NCBI RefSeq assembly: GCF_004342265.1
Contig: NZ_SMCS01000001.1
Span: 913,672 to 977,671, forward strand
Reading direction: 5' to 3'
Source of the DNA: Luteibacter rhizovicinus
GTDB lineage: Bacteria; Pseudomonadota; Gammaproteobacteria; Xanthomonadales; Rhodanobacteraceae
DNA length: 64,000 nt
The position numbers and the translations under genes are program-made. Below, one piece after another: positions 7,784-17,029 of the stretch. The stretch's first letter is position 1. Each line of letters starts with the position of its first letter. The notes beneath the pieces are model-generated. The model saw only the letters and a list, made by a program, of their open reading frames with translations, did no database searches and was not told the origin of the DNA.

Positions 7784-9274
7784 ATGCTAAAGATTCAGGT
7801 CGGCCACTCCTACTTCCTTCGCTACGACCGGAAGCAGTGGGAACGCGGCAAGCCGTATCCCCCGCTCGCGACGATTCAGGTCGCGGCCCTGCTCAGGGAA
7901 ATGGGGCACGAGGTGTCGTTGTTCGACGCGATGCTCGCCGACGGCGTGGAAGATCACGAAGGCGCCCTGCACGCCGCGCGTCCGGAACTGGTCGTGATCT
8001 ACGAGGACAACTTCAACTTCCTCACCAAAATGTGCCTCGGCCGCATGCGTGAGGCGGCTTGCCGGATGATCGGCGAAGCGCGCGCTTATGGCGCTCGCGT
8101 GATCGTCGCAGGTTCCGATGCATCCGATCATCCGGAGGCTTTCCTCGCCGCGGGCGCGGACGCCGTACTGGTCGGCGAAGGCATCGCCGCGCTGGTCGAA
8201 CTGAGCGGCCGGCTCGAACGCGATCCCGGCCTCGACACGCCCGAGTGGGTCGCTGGCGTTCCCGGCGTTGCCACGCGCGTGCAGGGACAGATACAACTGA
8301 CCCGCGTCGGCGTGATCCCGCCCGATGCACGACTGGTCGGCCGTCCTGCCTGGGACCTGGTCGACATGGACCGCTACCGCACGTTCTGGCACGAACGGCA
8401 TGGCTACTTCAGCCTCAACATGGCCGCTTCGCGCGGCTGTCCGTTCCGTTGCAACTGGTGCGCCAAGCCGATCTGGGGCAATCACTATAAACAGCGCCCC
8501 GCCGAAGACGTGGCCGCCGAGATGACCTACCTCAAGCACACGTTCGCGCCCGATCACATCTGGATGGCCGACGACATCTTCGGCTTTCATGTCGACTGGG
8601 TCACCGAGTTCGCCGCGCATCTGCGCGCGTCCGATGGTTCCGTTCCCTTCATGATCCAGACCCGTGCCGACCTCGCCAGCGAACGCATGGTCGCCGCGCT
8701 GGCGCTGGCCGGTTGCGCCGAAGCCTGGATTGGTGCGGAGAGCGGCAGCCAGCGCGTACTGGACCGCATGACCAAGGGCACCAAGGTGCCCGATCTGATC
8801 GCGGCCCGGGAACGGCTCGGCGAGCATGGCATCCGCGTGGGCTTCTTCATCCAGCTCGGCTACCTGGGCGAGGAACTCGACGACCTGCTGGCAACGCGCG
8901 CGCTGGTGGCGCAAGCCGCGCCGGACGATGTCGGCGTCAGCGTCTCTTATCCGCTGCCGGGCACGAAGTTCTACGACGAGGTGAAGGCGCAGTTGGGCAA
9001 GAAAACGAACTGGCGCGACAGCGCCGACCTGTCCATGATGTTCCGCGGCGCCTACGACTCGGATTTCTACCGCCGCGTGCGCGACCTGTTGCACGAACAG
9101 GTCAATCTGCAACAGGCGAAAACCGGCGAATCGGCCGAACGTCGTCGGCAGGAGCTTACCGCGCTCGATGCGCGCTGGGATGCGCTGATCGCCTGCGAGC
9201 ACGCGCATCGCAGCGAAGAGCCCACGATGTCTCCTCCGATGGCAAGGCAGAGCATCGCCTTGACGCTGCTCTAG
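7784..9274 (+). CDS. B12-binding-domain radical SAM protein
   Basis: The 496-residue protein has an N-terminal Rossmann-like cobalamin-binding-type domain (about 1-200) and a radical SAM barrel with the cluster motif C219-x3-C223-x2-C226 (SRGCPFRCNWC). Class B radical SAM enzymes of this layout methylate unreactive carbons or phosphorus, or rearrange rings. I chose the ATG at 7784: it is the first methionine consistent with the family start, and the longer open frame reaching back to 7502 would run through promoters P4 and P5. It is followed after 6 bases by the nucleotidyltransferase gene. A second enzyme of this class lies at 12726-14267. The substrate is unknown. Confidence 0.9.
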   Translation: MLKIQVGHSYFLRYDRKQWERGKPYPPLATIQVAALLREMGHEVSLFDAMLADGVEDHEGALHAARPELVVIYEDNFNFLTKMCLGRMREAACRMIGEARAYGARVIVAGSDASDHPEAFLAAGADAVLVGEGIAALVELSGRLERDPGLDTPEWVAGVPGVATRVQGQIQLTRVGVIPPDARLVGRPAWDLVDMDRYRTFWHERHGYFSLNMAASRGCPFRCNWCAKPIWGNHYKQRPAEDVAAEMTYLKHTFAPDHIWMADDIFGFHVDWVTEFAAHLRASDGSVPFMIQTRADLASERMVAALALAGCAEAWIGAESGSQRVLDRMTKGTKVPDLIAARERLGEHGIRVGFFIQLGYLGEELDDLLATRALVAQAAPDDVGVSVSYPLPGTKFYDEVKAQLGKKTNWRDSADLSMMFRGAYDSDFYRRVRDLLHEQVNLQQAKTGESAERRRQELTALDARWDALIACEHAHRSEEPTMSPPMARQSIALTLL

Positions 9275-9280
9275 ACCGCC

Positions 9281-10495
9281 ATGCTGCCGCCACTGGGTCT
9301 GGTCAGGAAAGGGTTGCATCGCACCACCGAGGCGCTTGCCGAGGAACTGGCGTTCGCACGACCGGGCGCCGCCACGCCCGACTGGAACGAACTGGAGTGG
9401 CAGCTCGCATCAGCGGCCGCCGCCGCGCACGGTATCTCGCCGCTTCTGTCGCAATGCTCTACCTGGCGGCATCCCGCGTGGACACGGTTCCTTGTCGCCC
9501 AGCGCGAGCATGTCGAGCATCGTCATCGACACATCGCGTCGCTGCTGGAACGTATCGACGCCAGCGCGCGTGTTGCCGGACTGCCCATCGTTCCCCTGAA
9601 GGGCTCCGCCTTGCATGCCATCGGCCTCTACGCAGCGGGCGACCGGCCCATGGCCGATATCGACCTGCTGGTCCGCGATGCGGATGTCGACGCGGCTATC
9701 GTGTTGCTGACCGATCTTGGCTACGTCGAGTCGTTCGTGCAGTGGAAGCATCGCGTCTTCAAGCCGGCGATGGGCGAACCGATCCTTGGGCTCGGCGAGC
9801 ACCGCGACACACCGGTCAACATCGAACTGCATACGCGCATCCAGGAGCGTTTGCCGATCAGCACCGTGGACATCACCGAACGCATATATCCGGCCGATCC
9901 CCGTCCCGGCCTGAATCCGTATCCTTCGAACGGCGCATTGATGAGTCACCTGCTGCTCCATGCGGCCGGCAATCTCTGCGGACGCAGCGTGCGTCTTATC
10001 CATCTGAACGATATTTCCCTGCTGGCGACGCGAATGGTCGCGCGCGACTGGGAAGTGCTTTGGGCTGGCGGTTCGCCATGGTGGGCCCTGCCGCCGCTAC
10101 GTCTGGTTTCGCGCTACTACCGGTGCGCCGTCCCCTTGTTCGTGCTGGCCCGGCTGCAACGCGACTGCCCTCTCCTGTTACGGATGATCTCGCGCGGTCG
10201 CACACTCACCCAGGCATCGTGTTCGGCGCTATGGCTGCACGCATTGCCGGGCATCGAATGGGCACAGTCGCTGCGCGAAGCCGGCCGCTGCCTGCACAAC
10301 CGTTTCCGGCCATCGGAGGAAAACATCAAGGAGCGTGCCGACATGGTCCGCACGCAGCTGTGGCTCAAGGGACAGAGCTGGGTCACGCTGAGCCATGGCC
10401 GGCGCATCCTGACGCGGCTCACGCGTCCGGTGCCGCGGATGGATACGCTCTACGTGGTACGCGCCGCGCTTGAATACGGCGCATCGTCGACGTAG
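9281..10495 (+). CDS. Nucleotidyltransferase-fold protein (NTP_transf_5-like)
   Basis: The protein has 404 residues. The segment PLKGSALHAIGLYAAGDRP followed by MADIDLLV (about 107-133) is the GS/D-x-D nucleotidyltransferase signature of the family often called nucleotidyltransferase family protein, common in exopolysaccharide clusters. Members have also been reported to glycosylate phosphorylated lasso peptides. It is the second gene of the P5 operon, and its stop lies 3 bases from the convergent stop of a glycosyltransferase gene. It probably transfers a nucleotide or sugar moiety to the product of this locus; the acceptor cannot be read from the sequence. Confidence 0.8.
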   Translation: MLPPLGLVRKGLHRTTEALAEELAFARPGAATPDWNELEWQLASAAAAAHGISPLLSQCSTWRHPAWTRFLVAQREHVEHRHRHIASLLERIDASARVAGLPIVPLKGSALHAIGLYAAGDRPMADIDLLVRDADVDAAIVLLTDLGYVESFVQWKHRVFKPAMGEPILGLGEHRDTPVNIELHTRIQERLPISTVDITERIYPADPRPGLNPYPSNGALMSHLLLHAAGNLCGRSVRLIHLNDISLLATRMVARDWEVLWAGGSPWWALPPLRLVSRYYRCAVPLFVLARLQRDCPLLLRMISRGRTLTQASCSALWLHALPGIEWAQSLREAGRCLHNRFRPSEENIKERADMVRTQLWLKGQSWVTLSHGRRILTRLTRPVPRMDTLYVVRAALEYGASST

Positions 10496-10498
10496 ACG

Positions 10499-11602
10499 TT
10501 AGCGCCCGGCGAGAAGCATCGCGTACAACGTCTCGAACGATCCGGCGGTATGATCGGCGTCCTCGGCGATCGCCCGGCGCTGCGCTTCATCGGCAAGGCG
10601 CAGCCGCAGTCCTTCATCGTCGAGCACGCGCTGTATCGCCACCGCGAGTGCGGCCCAGTCGCCGACGGGCACGGCCAGCGCCGCCGCCGGCGACCATTCG
10701 ACCAGATGTCCCACGGCCGTACCCACGGTCGGTACGCCCGCCACCGCCGCCTCCAGAAGGACGAGCGGTCCGGCTTCGTGCAACGACGACATCACCAGCA
10801 GATCGGCCGCGACCATGAGCGGACGCAGTTCCCGTTGCGTGCGGAAGCCCACGAAACGGACGTGCCGTTCCAGTCCGAGCCGATGAACCAGACCATCCAT
10901 CTCTCCCTGCAACGTGTCCACACCGACGATGTCGATGGTGAAAGACAGTCCCGCGTTGGCTACGGCCGCCAGGGCACGCAACAGGGTCGTCTGGTCCTTG
11001 ACCCGGTTGATGCTGGCGACATGGATCAGTCTCGCCGGTCCGGCATCGCGTCGGCGTGGCGCGAGCGGTGTCCACGCGCGTAGATCGACGCCAAGCGGCA
11101 CGCGCCGCGCTTCGAGACCGAGCGCACGCAGCGAATCGACAATCGGCGAGCTGGCCGCCGTGATCGCGTTCGTAGCGCGCAACACGACGGCCTCGCGCAG
11201 CCGGCCTTTCCACTTCCGCCGTCCGCCGTAGCCGATGGCGTCGAGCGCGACCAGTTCGCCACCGGCGATGTGGACGAGACTGGGTCGCCGCAGCCATCTC
11301 GCCGCAACGACGGCGATCAGGCTGCAGTCGCCCGAAAAAATGGCGTGGATAAGATCGAACGGTGCGTGGCGATGCTCGGCCCGGATCGCCGCGATCGCAC
11401 GCAGGCGAGGCCATCCCTCGCCGATGTTGTGGATCTGTGCGCCAAGCAGGTCCCAGCGCGCCGCCACGGCTTCCTGATGCAGGACGAAGACATGGACGTC
11501 ATGCGCGCGCGCGAGTCGTTCGATCAGCGCCAGCAAGACCGGGATCACGCGGAATTCGCCCGTACGGTCGACACCGCCAGGCATCACCAGTGCGATCTTC
11601 AT
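10499..11602 (-). CDS. Glycosyltransferase family 4 (GT-B fold)
   Basis: This 367-residue GT-B glycosyltransferase has an N-terminal acceptor domain (MKIALVMPGG start, HIAGGELVALD) and a C-terminal donor domain (RLIHVASINRVKDQTTLL, then SSLHEAGPLVLLEAAVAGVPTV around 270-290, holding the EAGPLVLLEA variant of the E-x7-E motif). The ATG at 11602 overlaps the stop of the upstream glycosyltransferase by 4 bases (ATGA). It is the last gene of the minus-strand polysaccharide locus. Donor and acceptor sugars are unknown. Confidence 0.9.
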   Translation of the reverse strand: MKIALVMPGGVDRTGEFRVIPVLLALIERLARAHDVHVFVLHQEAVAARWDLLGAQIHNIGEGWPRLRAIAAIRAEHRHAPFDLIHAIFSGDCSLIAVVAARWLRRPSLVHIAGGELVALDAIGYGGRRKWKGRLREAVVLRATNAITAASSPIVDSLRALGLEARRVPLGVDLRAWTPLAPRRRDAGPARLIHVASINRVKDQTTLLRALAAVANAGLSFTIDIVGVDTLQGEMDGLVHRLGLERHVRFVGFRTQRELRPLMVAADLLVMSSLHEAGPLVLLEAAVAGVPTVGTAVGHLVEWSPAAALAVPVGDWAALAVAIQRVLDDEGLRLRLADEAQRRAIAEDADHTAGSFETLYAMLLAGR

Positions 11603-12723
11603 GTCGCGTTCCGCCGCCGGTCGTCGAGCAGTTGTGCGTATGCGTCCGCCCATTGGCGACCCACCGCCGCGAACGACAACGTGGCGTCGAAGTGGGTTCG
11701 CACGCGTGCTGGCGACGGCCGATCAATCGCCATGCGGACCAGTATTTCGGCCAGTTCCGCCGCATCGCCACGCGTCCAGTGCTCGCCGATGGCGTCGCCG
11801 GTCAGCGCGCGGAACGCGGGAATGTCCGTCACGACGGGTGCCACACCGCAGGCAAGCGCTTCCAGCAATGCGTAGCCGCAGCTTTCGGCGAGGCTTCCGG
11901 AGACGAACAGGTCCGCGGCCTGCATGCAGGTTTCGATACGTGCATGTGTCAGCGTGCCGAGGAGATGTACGCGCCCGGCGAGTCGCGGATCCTGCGCGAC
12001 CCGTCGCTGCACTTCGTCCAGCAGCGGCGCATTGCCGAAGGCGAACCACAGTTGCACGTCAGGCAGGCTTGCCGCCGCCAGGGCGACGCCCTCGATCACG
12101 GTGAGCGGGTCTTTGCCGTCGCTCAGATGCCCGACCGAAAGAATGCAGGGATCGCCACGGAGACCCGTCGCGGCGCGCGCGCTGGCCCGGTTGCCAGGCA
12201 CGAAACGGCTACTGGATTCCGGTATCGCGAACAGCCGGGTCCGCGTCCCGAACAGGCTGGCGGCGACGAATGGTTGCGCCAGCGCGGGTGCGGTGAAAGC
12301 GATACCCGATGCGGCGGCGTACCAGGGCCGCCACCGCGAGCGTCGCCACCACGGCGGCGGCCGGTCGGCGTGGTCCTGGATCAGGATCGGCACATCGGGC
12401 AGGCATCGCGCCAGTTCGAACGCGTCGCGAGCGAAGCCCAGACTGTGCAAATGCAGGACGTCCGGTGCGATGTCGCGCAGAAGATCAGCGAAATGGCGGG
12501 CACGCCTGACTGCGGAAGTCATGCCGCGGGTATCGGTGAAGCGATAGTCGACGCCGCGACGCGTCAGCCGCGCATCGCATGCCGCGGCCTGGATCACGGA
12601 GATCCGGGTACCGGCGCCCGCGGCCGCCTCGGGAATGTCCGCCAGCGACGGCCAGCGTTCGAACAGGTCCGCGGGCGAGCAATCCGCTGGCGCGGGCAAC
12701 ACATTGATCTGCGCGACATGCAC
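11599..12723 (-). CDS. Glycosyltransferase family 4 (GT-B fold)
   Basis: This is a 374-residue GT-B enzyme. The C-terminal domain shows ILSVGHLSDGKDPLTVIEG and the E-x7-E region AESCGYALLEALACGVAP, typical of family 4. The start is GTG at 12723, 2 bases after the stop of the radical SAM gene; no in-frame ATG fits better. With the next gene it forms a tandem pair of cytoplasmic glycosyltransferases, which probably add consecutive sugars to the lipid-linked repeat or glycosylate the product of the adjacent cassette. Confidence 0.9.
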   Translation of the reverse strand: MHVAQINVLPAPADCSPADLFERWPSLADIPEAAAGAGTRISVIQAAACDARLTRRGVDYRFTDTRGMTSAVRRARHFADLLRDIAPDVLHLHSLGFARDAFELARCLPDVPILIQDHADRPPPWWRRSRWRPWYAAASGIAFTAPALAQPFVAASLFGTRTRLFAIPESSSRFVPGNRASARAATGLRGDPCILSVGHLSDGKDPLTVIEGVALAAASLPDVQLWFAFGNAPLLDEVQRRVAQDPRLAGRVHLLGTLTHARIETCMQAADLFVSGSLAESCGYALLEALACGVAPVVTDIPAFRALTGDAIGEHWTRGDAAELAEILVRMAIDRPSPARVRTHFDATLSFAAVGRQWADAYAQLLDDRRRNAT

Positions 12724-12725
12724 GC

Positions 12726-14267
12726 CTAAAGACCCGACACCTGCGGCATCCGCAAGCGAACCAACCGGTTCGCGAGATTAAGCTCCCACGGGCGGTCGTA
12801 CTTGCGCTGACGGTAGCGCCACGCGGCCATCGCACTCAGGCTGCGCTTGGCCCAGGTGGGTGAGCGCAGGTCCTGCACGGTGGGGAAACGGCAGCGCAGC
12901 ACGGTCACGAAATCGTGGATGTGCCGGCGAAGCTCGTCGGTCAGCCACGGCGCATCGGCGTGGCAGGCGTAATCGACCCAGCGTTTTTCCATCCATTCTT
13001 CCGGCGTTTTCGGAAAGATCACGGGCTCGCCGTTGAGGTCGAGCAGTGCCATGCCGGGATGCTTGCCGCGGTCCTTTTCGTGCTTGCTGCTTTCCGGCAG
13101 CGGCGTGTAGATGTAAACGATGATCTCGGAAGCCGGATTGATCCGCTTCAGTTCGCGGATGAACTCGAAGGTGTGCTGGGTTTCCTCCTCCGTGTTCTCC
13201 GGCGGCGCGACCATGAACGACAGCTCGGGAATCACGCCGTGCCGCCGGCATAGCTCCGCGACTTCCAGCGTCTGGTCGGGCCGTGTGCCTTTGCGGATTT
13301 CCTTGAGCATCTGCCCGCTGGGCGATTCGGCACCGATGTACGCCATGCGCAGGCGGCTCTTGCGCACCAGTTTCCACGAGCTTTCCGACAGGTTGAGCAG
13401 CGCATCGGAGCGGGCGTAGCACCACCACGGCATCTCGAGTTTCGCCATCACTTCGAGCAGCGGGATCATGTCTTCTTCGCGGTCGAAGAAGTTGTGGTCG
13501 AAGAACTGGATCGAATCCGCGCCAAGCTCGTACTTGAGATAGCTCAGGTCGCGTTCCAGCCGCGCCGCGGCCGGCAATGCCGTCGTGCCACCGAACATCG
13601 CCGCCACACCGCAGAACGTGCAACGGAAGCGGCAGCCGATCGACGCCTGGTGCGCGGCCGTACGCCGGCCGAGAAAGGTGCGGGCCAGATAGCGTCGCGG
13701 ATCGCCGAGCTTGTCGTAAGGCAGGACGATGCCGCTGTCGCCAAGCGAGAAGCGTCGGTTCGGGTTGTGCACCACCGCGCCATCGTGTTTCCACGACAGG
13801 CTGCCGATCTTCGCGAAGTCCGGCTCTGCCCTGCCCAGAGCGGCTATCAGTTCGGGCAGGCTTTCTTCGCCCTGCCCGCGGATCGCGTAGTCGACATAGG
13901 GCGCGGCCAGCGCGGTATCCGCATAGAGCGTCGGGAAATAGCCGCCCCAGATGATCGGGGTTTGCGGAAAACGCTCGCGGATCGCTTTCGAGACGGCGAT
14001 GGACGGCTCGATCTGCGGACCGCCCATGACGCTGATGCCGACGGCATCGAAGTGCGTGCGCTCCATGGCGCGAAGTGTTTCGCCCACCACGTCGCGATCG
14101 ACGTTGCCATCGATGATGTGGCTCTCGCCCGTCCGGTCGAGGGCCGCCGCCAGGTGCAGCAACGATAGAGGGAACCGTGCGCTGGACGGTGACGTAATGG
14201 TTGGATTGACCAGCAGCGTCCGCGGGGAGTGAGGCATGGGTCGGAATGGCATGTCGTGGAAACTCAT
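12726..14267 (-). CDS. B12-binding-domain radical SAM protein
   Basis: The 513-residue protein has a cobalamin-binding-type N-terminal domain (RTLLVNPTITSPS, GISVMGGPQIEPS, IIWGGYFPTL) and a radical SAM domain with C212-x3-C216-x2-C219 (SIGCRFRCTFC). It continues with the AYIGAESPSGQML segment typical of BchE-like enzymes. The start ATG at 14267 overlaps the stop of the upstream methyltransferase (ATGA). It lies in a cassette of methyltransferase, amidohydrolase, methyltransferase, radical SAM and two glycosyltransferases. Class B radical SAM enzymes of this type often act on lipids or isoprenoids. It is only distantly similar to the other B12 radical SAM protein in the window (7784-9274), so a recent duplication is unlikely. 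Confidence 0.92.
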   Translation of the reverse strand: MSFHDMPFRPMPHSPRTLLVNPTITSPSSARFPLSLLHLAAALDRTGESHIIDGNVDRDVVGETLRAMERTHFDAVGISVMGGPQIEPSIAVSKAIRERFPQTPIIWGGYFPTLYADTALAAPYVDYAIRGQGEESLPELIAALGRAEPDFAKIGSLSWKHDGAVVHNPNRRFSLGDSGIVLPYDKLGDPRRYLARTFLGRRTAAHQASIGCRFRCTFCGVAAMFGGTTALPAAARLERDLSYLKYELGADSIQFFDHNFFDREEDMIPLLEVMAKLEMPWWCYARSDALLNLSESSWKLVRKSRLRMAYIGAESPSGQMLKEIRKGTRPDQTLEVAELCRRHGVIPELSFMVAPPENTEEETQHTFEFIRELKRINPASEIIVYIYTPLPESSKHEKDRGKHPGMALLDLNGEPVIFPKTPEEWMEKRWVDYACHADAPWLTDELRRHIHDFVTVLRCRFPTVQDLRSPTWAKRSLSAMAAWRYRQRKYDRPWELNLANRLVRLRMPQVSGL

Positions 14268-14962
14268 GGGAGGCGCCTGAGCTGGAATACCAGCGCGACG
14301 GGAACCTCGAGCGCCGCACTATCGAAATGCGCGGCCGGCGGAATATCGGCCGGATTGAGCATCGGTTCCACGATGCGTTCGATCGCGAGCCTCAGCGCGG
14401 CACATGCCTCATGCCAGTGGCTGTAGAGATGCTGCGTATGCCGCACCGCGTAGCGTTGCCCGCCATGCCTGAAATCCCGCTGCCAGCCGAGCGCATGGCC
14501 GATGGGATGGACATCGCTGCATAACAGACGGCCACCGGGACGCGTGACGCGGCGCAGTTCGCCCAATGCCTGTTGCAGATGGTCGAGATGGCCAACGACC
14601 AGACCGCATACCGTGAGGTCCGCGAAGCCGTCCGGTATCGGTAACGAGGTAAGGCTGCCCTGCCGCAGCGCGACGTTGGCGACAGCGGAACGTGCGGCCA
14701 GCGCCTTGCGCGCTCGTTCGAGCATCGGCGGCGACAGATCCACGCCCGTCACGTGCGTCGCACCGCGATCCAGCGCGTGCAGCACGTAGCGTCCGCTGCC
14801 GCAGCCGGCATCGAGCACGCTACGGCCGTGCAGTTGTCTGGGCATCAGGCTGAGCATCGCGCGTTCCTCGGCGAGCATGACAGGGTTGTGCGCGTGCGGC
14901 GGGTAACTGTCCGCCCAGAGGGCATAGGCATCGACGGGTTCGAGCATCGGGACACTCAGCAT
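14264..14962 (-). CDS. SAM-dependent methyltransferase (class I)
   Basis: The 232-residue protein has the class I motif I VLDAGCGSGRYVLHAL (49-64), an acidic residue in VTGVDLSPPML (motif II) and the C-terminal LRRVTRPGGRLL segment of Methyltransf_11 proteins. It overlaps the upstream amidohydrolase by 7 bases and the downstream radical SAM gene by 4, indicating tight coupling. Small-molecule O-, N- or C-methylation is expected; the substrate is unknown. Confidence 0.9.
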   Translation of the reverse strand: MLSVPMLEPVDAYALWADSYPPHAHNPVMLAEERAMLSLMPRQLHGRSVLDAGCGSGRYVLHALDRGATHVTGVDLSPPMLERARKALAARSAVANVALRQGSLTSLPIPDGFADLTVCGLVVGHLDHLQQALGELRRVTRPGGRLLCSDVHPIGHALGWQRDFRHGGQRYAVRHTQHLYSHWHEACAALRLAIERIVEPMLNPADIPPAAHFDSAALEVPVALVFQLRRLP

Positions 14963-16179
14963 GGGATACGCCTCGCTGCGGTCGTGGCATCGGTGACGAA
15001 CGCCAGCCCCGGTTCGAGGGCGAGCAACGCGGGATCGGCCAGGGAACGGGCCAGCAGTTTCGGCTTGCCGTCGAGCATCACCGCCACGGCATCGACGCCG
15101 GTGGCCGCAAACCAGTCGGCGAAGTCGGGATCGGCGATGCGCGGCAGGCCGTCGCGCACGACGGCGCGAAGCTGGCTGCGTCGCAGCCCGACGAGACTGT
15201 CTGCCGGATCGCCGCCACGATCCTCCACGATCGCCATGTCCGCCGGGGCACCGACAGCCAGGCTGCCGTATCCGGCAAGACGCAGGATGCGCGCCGCTCG
15301 CGTGGTGACCAACGCCAGCAACGACGTCGCATCCAGCTCATCGCGAGCGGCGGCCATGCTCAGCTCGTCGAGCAGGTCGCGGGCACCGCTCAGACGCGAG
15401 TCGCTACCCATCGTCAGCCGGCCGGCTTCGCACAGACGGCGCGGATCGAGCGTTCGTCCGAGCAGTGCGCGATTGCTTTGCGGACACCAGACGACAGCCG
15501 CGCCGCAGGCGATCACGCGATCGATATCCGTTTCGCGCAAGCCGACGCCGTGGATGAGTACGGTGTTCGCGGCCAGACAACCCAGCGCGTCCAGTTGCGC
15601 GAGTTCCGCCTGCGCCGTTTCGTCGGTGCCTTCGGCGAGATGGATCAGCCAGGGTCGGCCGGCGGGCGTGGCGGCGAAACTCTGGCGTACCGGCGGACCG
15701 TAGTCGGGACCGGCCAGCGTGTAGCTCCAGCCATAGTCGCGCAGCAAGGCGACGGGAAAGTCGGCGTCGTCGAGTGCCGGGTGCCAGGGATCGTGATGCG
15801 CGACGCAGGTCGTGCCGGCGAGCAGGTTCTTCAGCGCGCCGTGGCGAAGGCGAAGGCTTTTCGGTACGTCCAGTGCGGCGACGACGATGGGATCCTGAAA
15901 GTGCGACTGGAAAGCCGAGATCCAGGCGTAGCTGTTCGGAAAAGGCGTGGCGTGACGTAGTGGCGGCACGCCGTTGACGTGCAGGTGGTCGTGCGCGTTG
16001 ATCAGGCCCGGGAAGATCAGGTGATCCCGCAGATCGACCGGGTACGCATGTGCGCCCGGCGACGCATCGATGCGGCCGGCACGAACCGGAAGCGGCGCAT
16101 GCGACACGCCATCGGGCACGAGGGAAACCGCGCCGACAAGATCGGTATCCGACGAAAAATGGTGTCGAAAGATTTCCAT
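14956..16179 (-). CDS. Metal-dependent amidohydrolase
   Basis: This is a 407-residue TIM-barrel amidohydrolase. The metal motif HDH (63-65) lies in INAHDHLHVNG, and metal/catalytic residues also appear in WLIHLAEG, LIHGVGL and GSDSRLSG. The flanking small beta domain contains the late GAPADMAIVED segment. Relatives deaminate or hydrolyse nucleobases, triazines and related N-heterocycles. The start ATG at 16179 is 5 bases after the stop of the preceding methyltransferase. An amidohydrolase is unusual in a polysaccharide locus. It may trim or deaminate a decoration built by the neighbouring methyltransferases and radical SAM enzyme, but no substrate can be inferred. Confidence 0.85.
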   Translation of the reverse strand: MEIFRHHFSSDTDLVGAVSLVPDGVSHAPLPVRAGRIDASPGAHAYPVDLRDHLIFPGLINAHDHLHVNGVPPLRHATPFPNSYAWISAFQSHFQDPIVVAALDVPKSLRLRHGALKNLLAGTTCVAHHDPWHPALDDADFPVALLRDYGWSYTLAGPDYGPPVRQSFAATPAGRPWLIHLAEGTDETAQAELAQLDALGCLAANTVLIHGVGLRETDIDRVIACGAAVVWCPQSNRALLGRTLDPRRLCEAGRLTMGSDSRLSGARDLLDELSMAAARDELDATSLLALVTTRAARILRLAGYGSLAVGAPADMAIVEDRGGDPADSLVGLRRSQLRAVVRDGLPRIADPDFADWFAATGVDAVAVMLDGKPKLLARSLADPALLALEPGLAFVTDATTAARRIPC

Positions 16180-16184
16180 CCGAC

Positions 16185-17006
16185 TCAACGCCGGTGCATC
16201 ACGATTAGGAAATGGTCGCCCATGTCGCGCAGCAACGGCGCGGCACCGAGGCGATCGTCCAGGCGACCGAGCCGTTCGTACCAGTCCGGACGGCGGCGGT
16301 AGCGGTCGACCATGTACGGTGGCGGCATGAACAGGCTCAGCGCGCGATAGCCGCCCAGAGAGAACGTTCCGGCGAAGGCACGATAGAACTCGCGCGGCAG
16401 GTAGTAATACGTCCAGATCGTGTGCCGGTTCATGCCGACCGCCGTCGCACCGCGCGCGGCGCGCACGGCTGCACGACGGAAACGTCCACGCAATGCGTAG
16501 TGCCCTACTTCCCACGGACAGATCCGGCCCATCACCGAAAACACCAGCGTGCCGCCCGGCTTGAGCAGGCGCGCGCATTCGCTCGCGACGGCATGCAGGT
16601 CCGGCGCGCAGTTCAACGGACCGAAGTTCGAATAGATCGCGTCGAATTCGCCGTCGAGCCGGTCCATCCGCTGGATGCCCAGATGCGTGGTCGTCACCCG
16701 CGATTCGAGCGCCGCGGCGTCGGCGCGTTCGCGCGTTCGTTCGACCATCTGCGGCGACCAGTCGGTGGCAACGACGCGGAAACCACGCCGCGCGAACTCG
16801 ATCGCGTCGATGCCCGTACCACAGCCGAGGTCGAGCAGACAGCCGCCCGCCGCGACCTTGGCGTGCACGGTGTCCCACAGGGTGACCCGCATGCGCTGGA
16901 TCAGTTCGTTGTTGCCGCGGGGGCCGTCGTAATCCGCCGCGACACTGTCGAAGGCGTGCTGGGTCTCCAGCAGCTGCGCTTCGTCTAGCGTGTGTTGCCC
17001 ACTCAT
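16185..17006 (-). CDS. SAM-dependent methyltransferase (class I)
   Basis: The 273-residue protein has CLLDLGCGTGIDAIEFAR (motif I), VVATDWSPQMV (motif II) and an LLKPGGTLVFSVMG segment. Its C-terminal part is rich in aromatic and Arg residues (YYYLPREFYRAF, then PPPYMVDRYRRRP). The ATG at 17006 is preceded by GGAG at 8-9 bases. ECF-type promoter P6 ends 24 bases upstream, so this gene opens the tailoring cassette (methyltransferase, amidohydrolase, methyltransferase, radical SAM, two glycosyltransferases). The substrate is unknown. Confidence 0.9.
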   Translation of the reverse strand: MSGQHTLDEAQLLETQHAFDSVAADYDGPRGNNELIQRMRVTLWDTVHAKVAAGGCLLDLGCGTGIDAIEFARRGFRVVATDWSPQMVERTRERADAAALESRVTTTHLGIQRMDRLDGEFDAIYSNFGPLNCAPDLHAVASECARLLKPGGTLVFSVMGRICPWEVGHYALRGRFRRAAVRAARGATAVGMNRHTIWTYYYLPREFYRAFAGTFSLGGYRALSLFMPPPYMVDRYRRRPDWYERLGRLDDRLGAAPLLRDMGDHFLIVMHRR

Positions 17007-17029
17007 GTCGATCTCCGTACCCAGACCGG

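Noticed and set aside
7787..9319. Long antisense open frame (510 codons) opposite the radical SAM gene, and many similar ones throughout
   Set aside because: High-GC DNA leaves the antisense frames open by chance. The predicted proteins are rich in His, Arg, Gln and Asp without any family motif, while the sense frames have clear domains.
4745..10495. A lasso-peptide gene cluster
   Set aside because: Kinase, nucleotidyltransferase and exporter are present, but no asparagine-synthetase-like cyclase, PqqD-like recognition protein, transglutaminase-like protease or precursor is found in the window.
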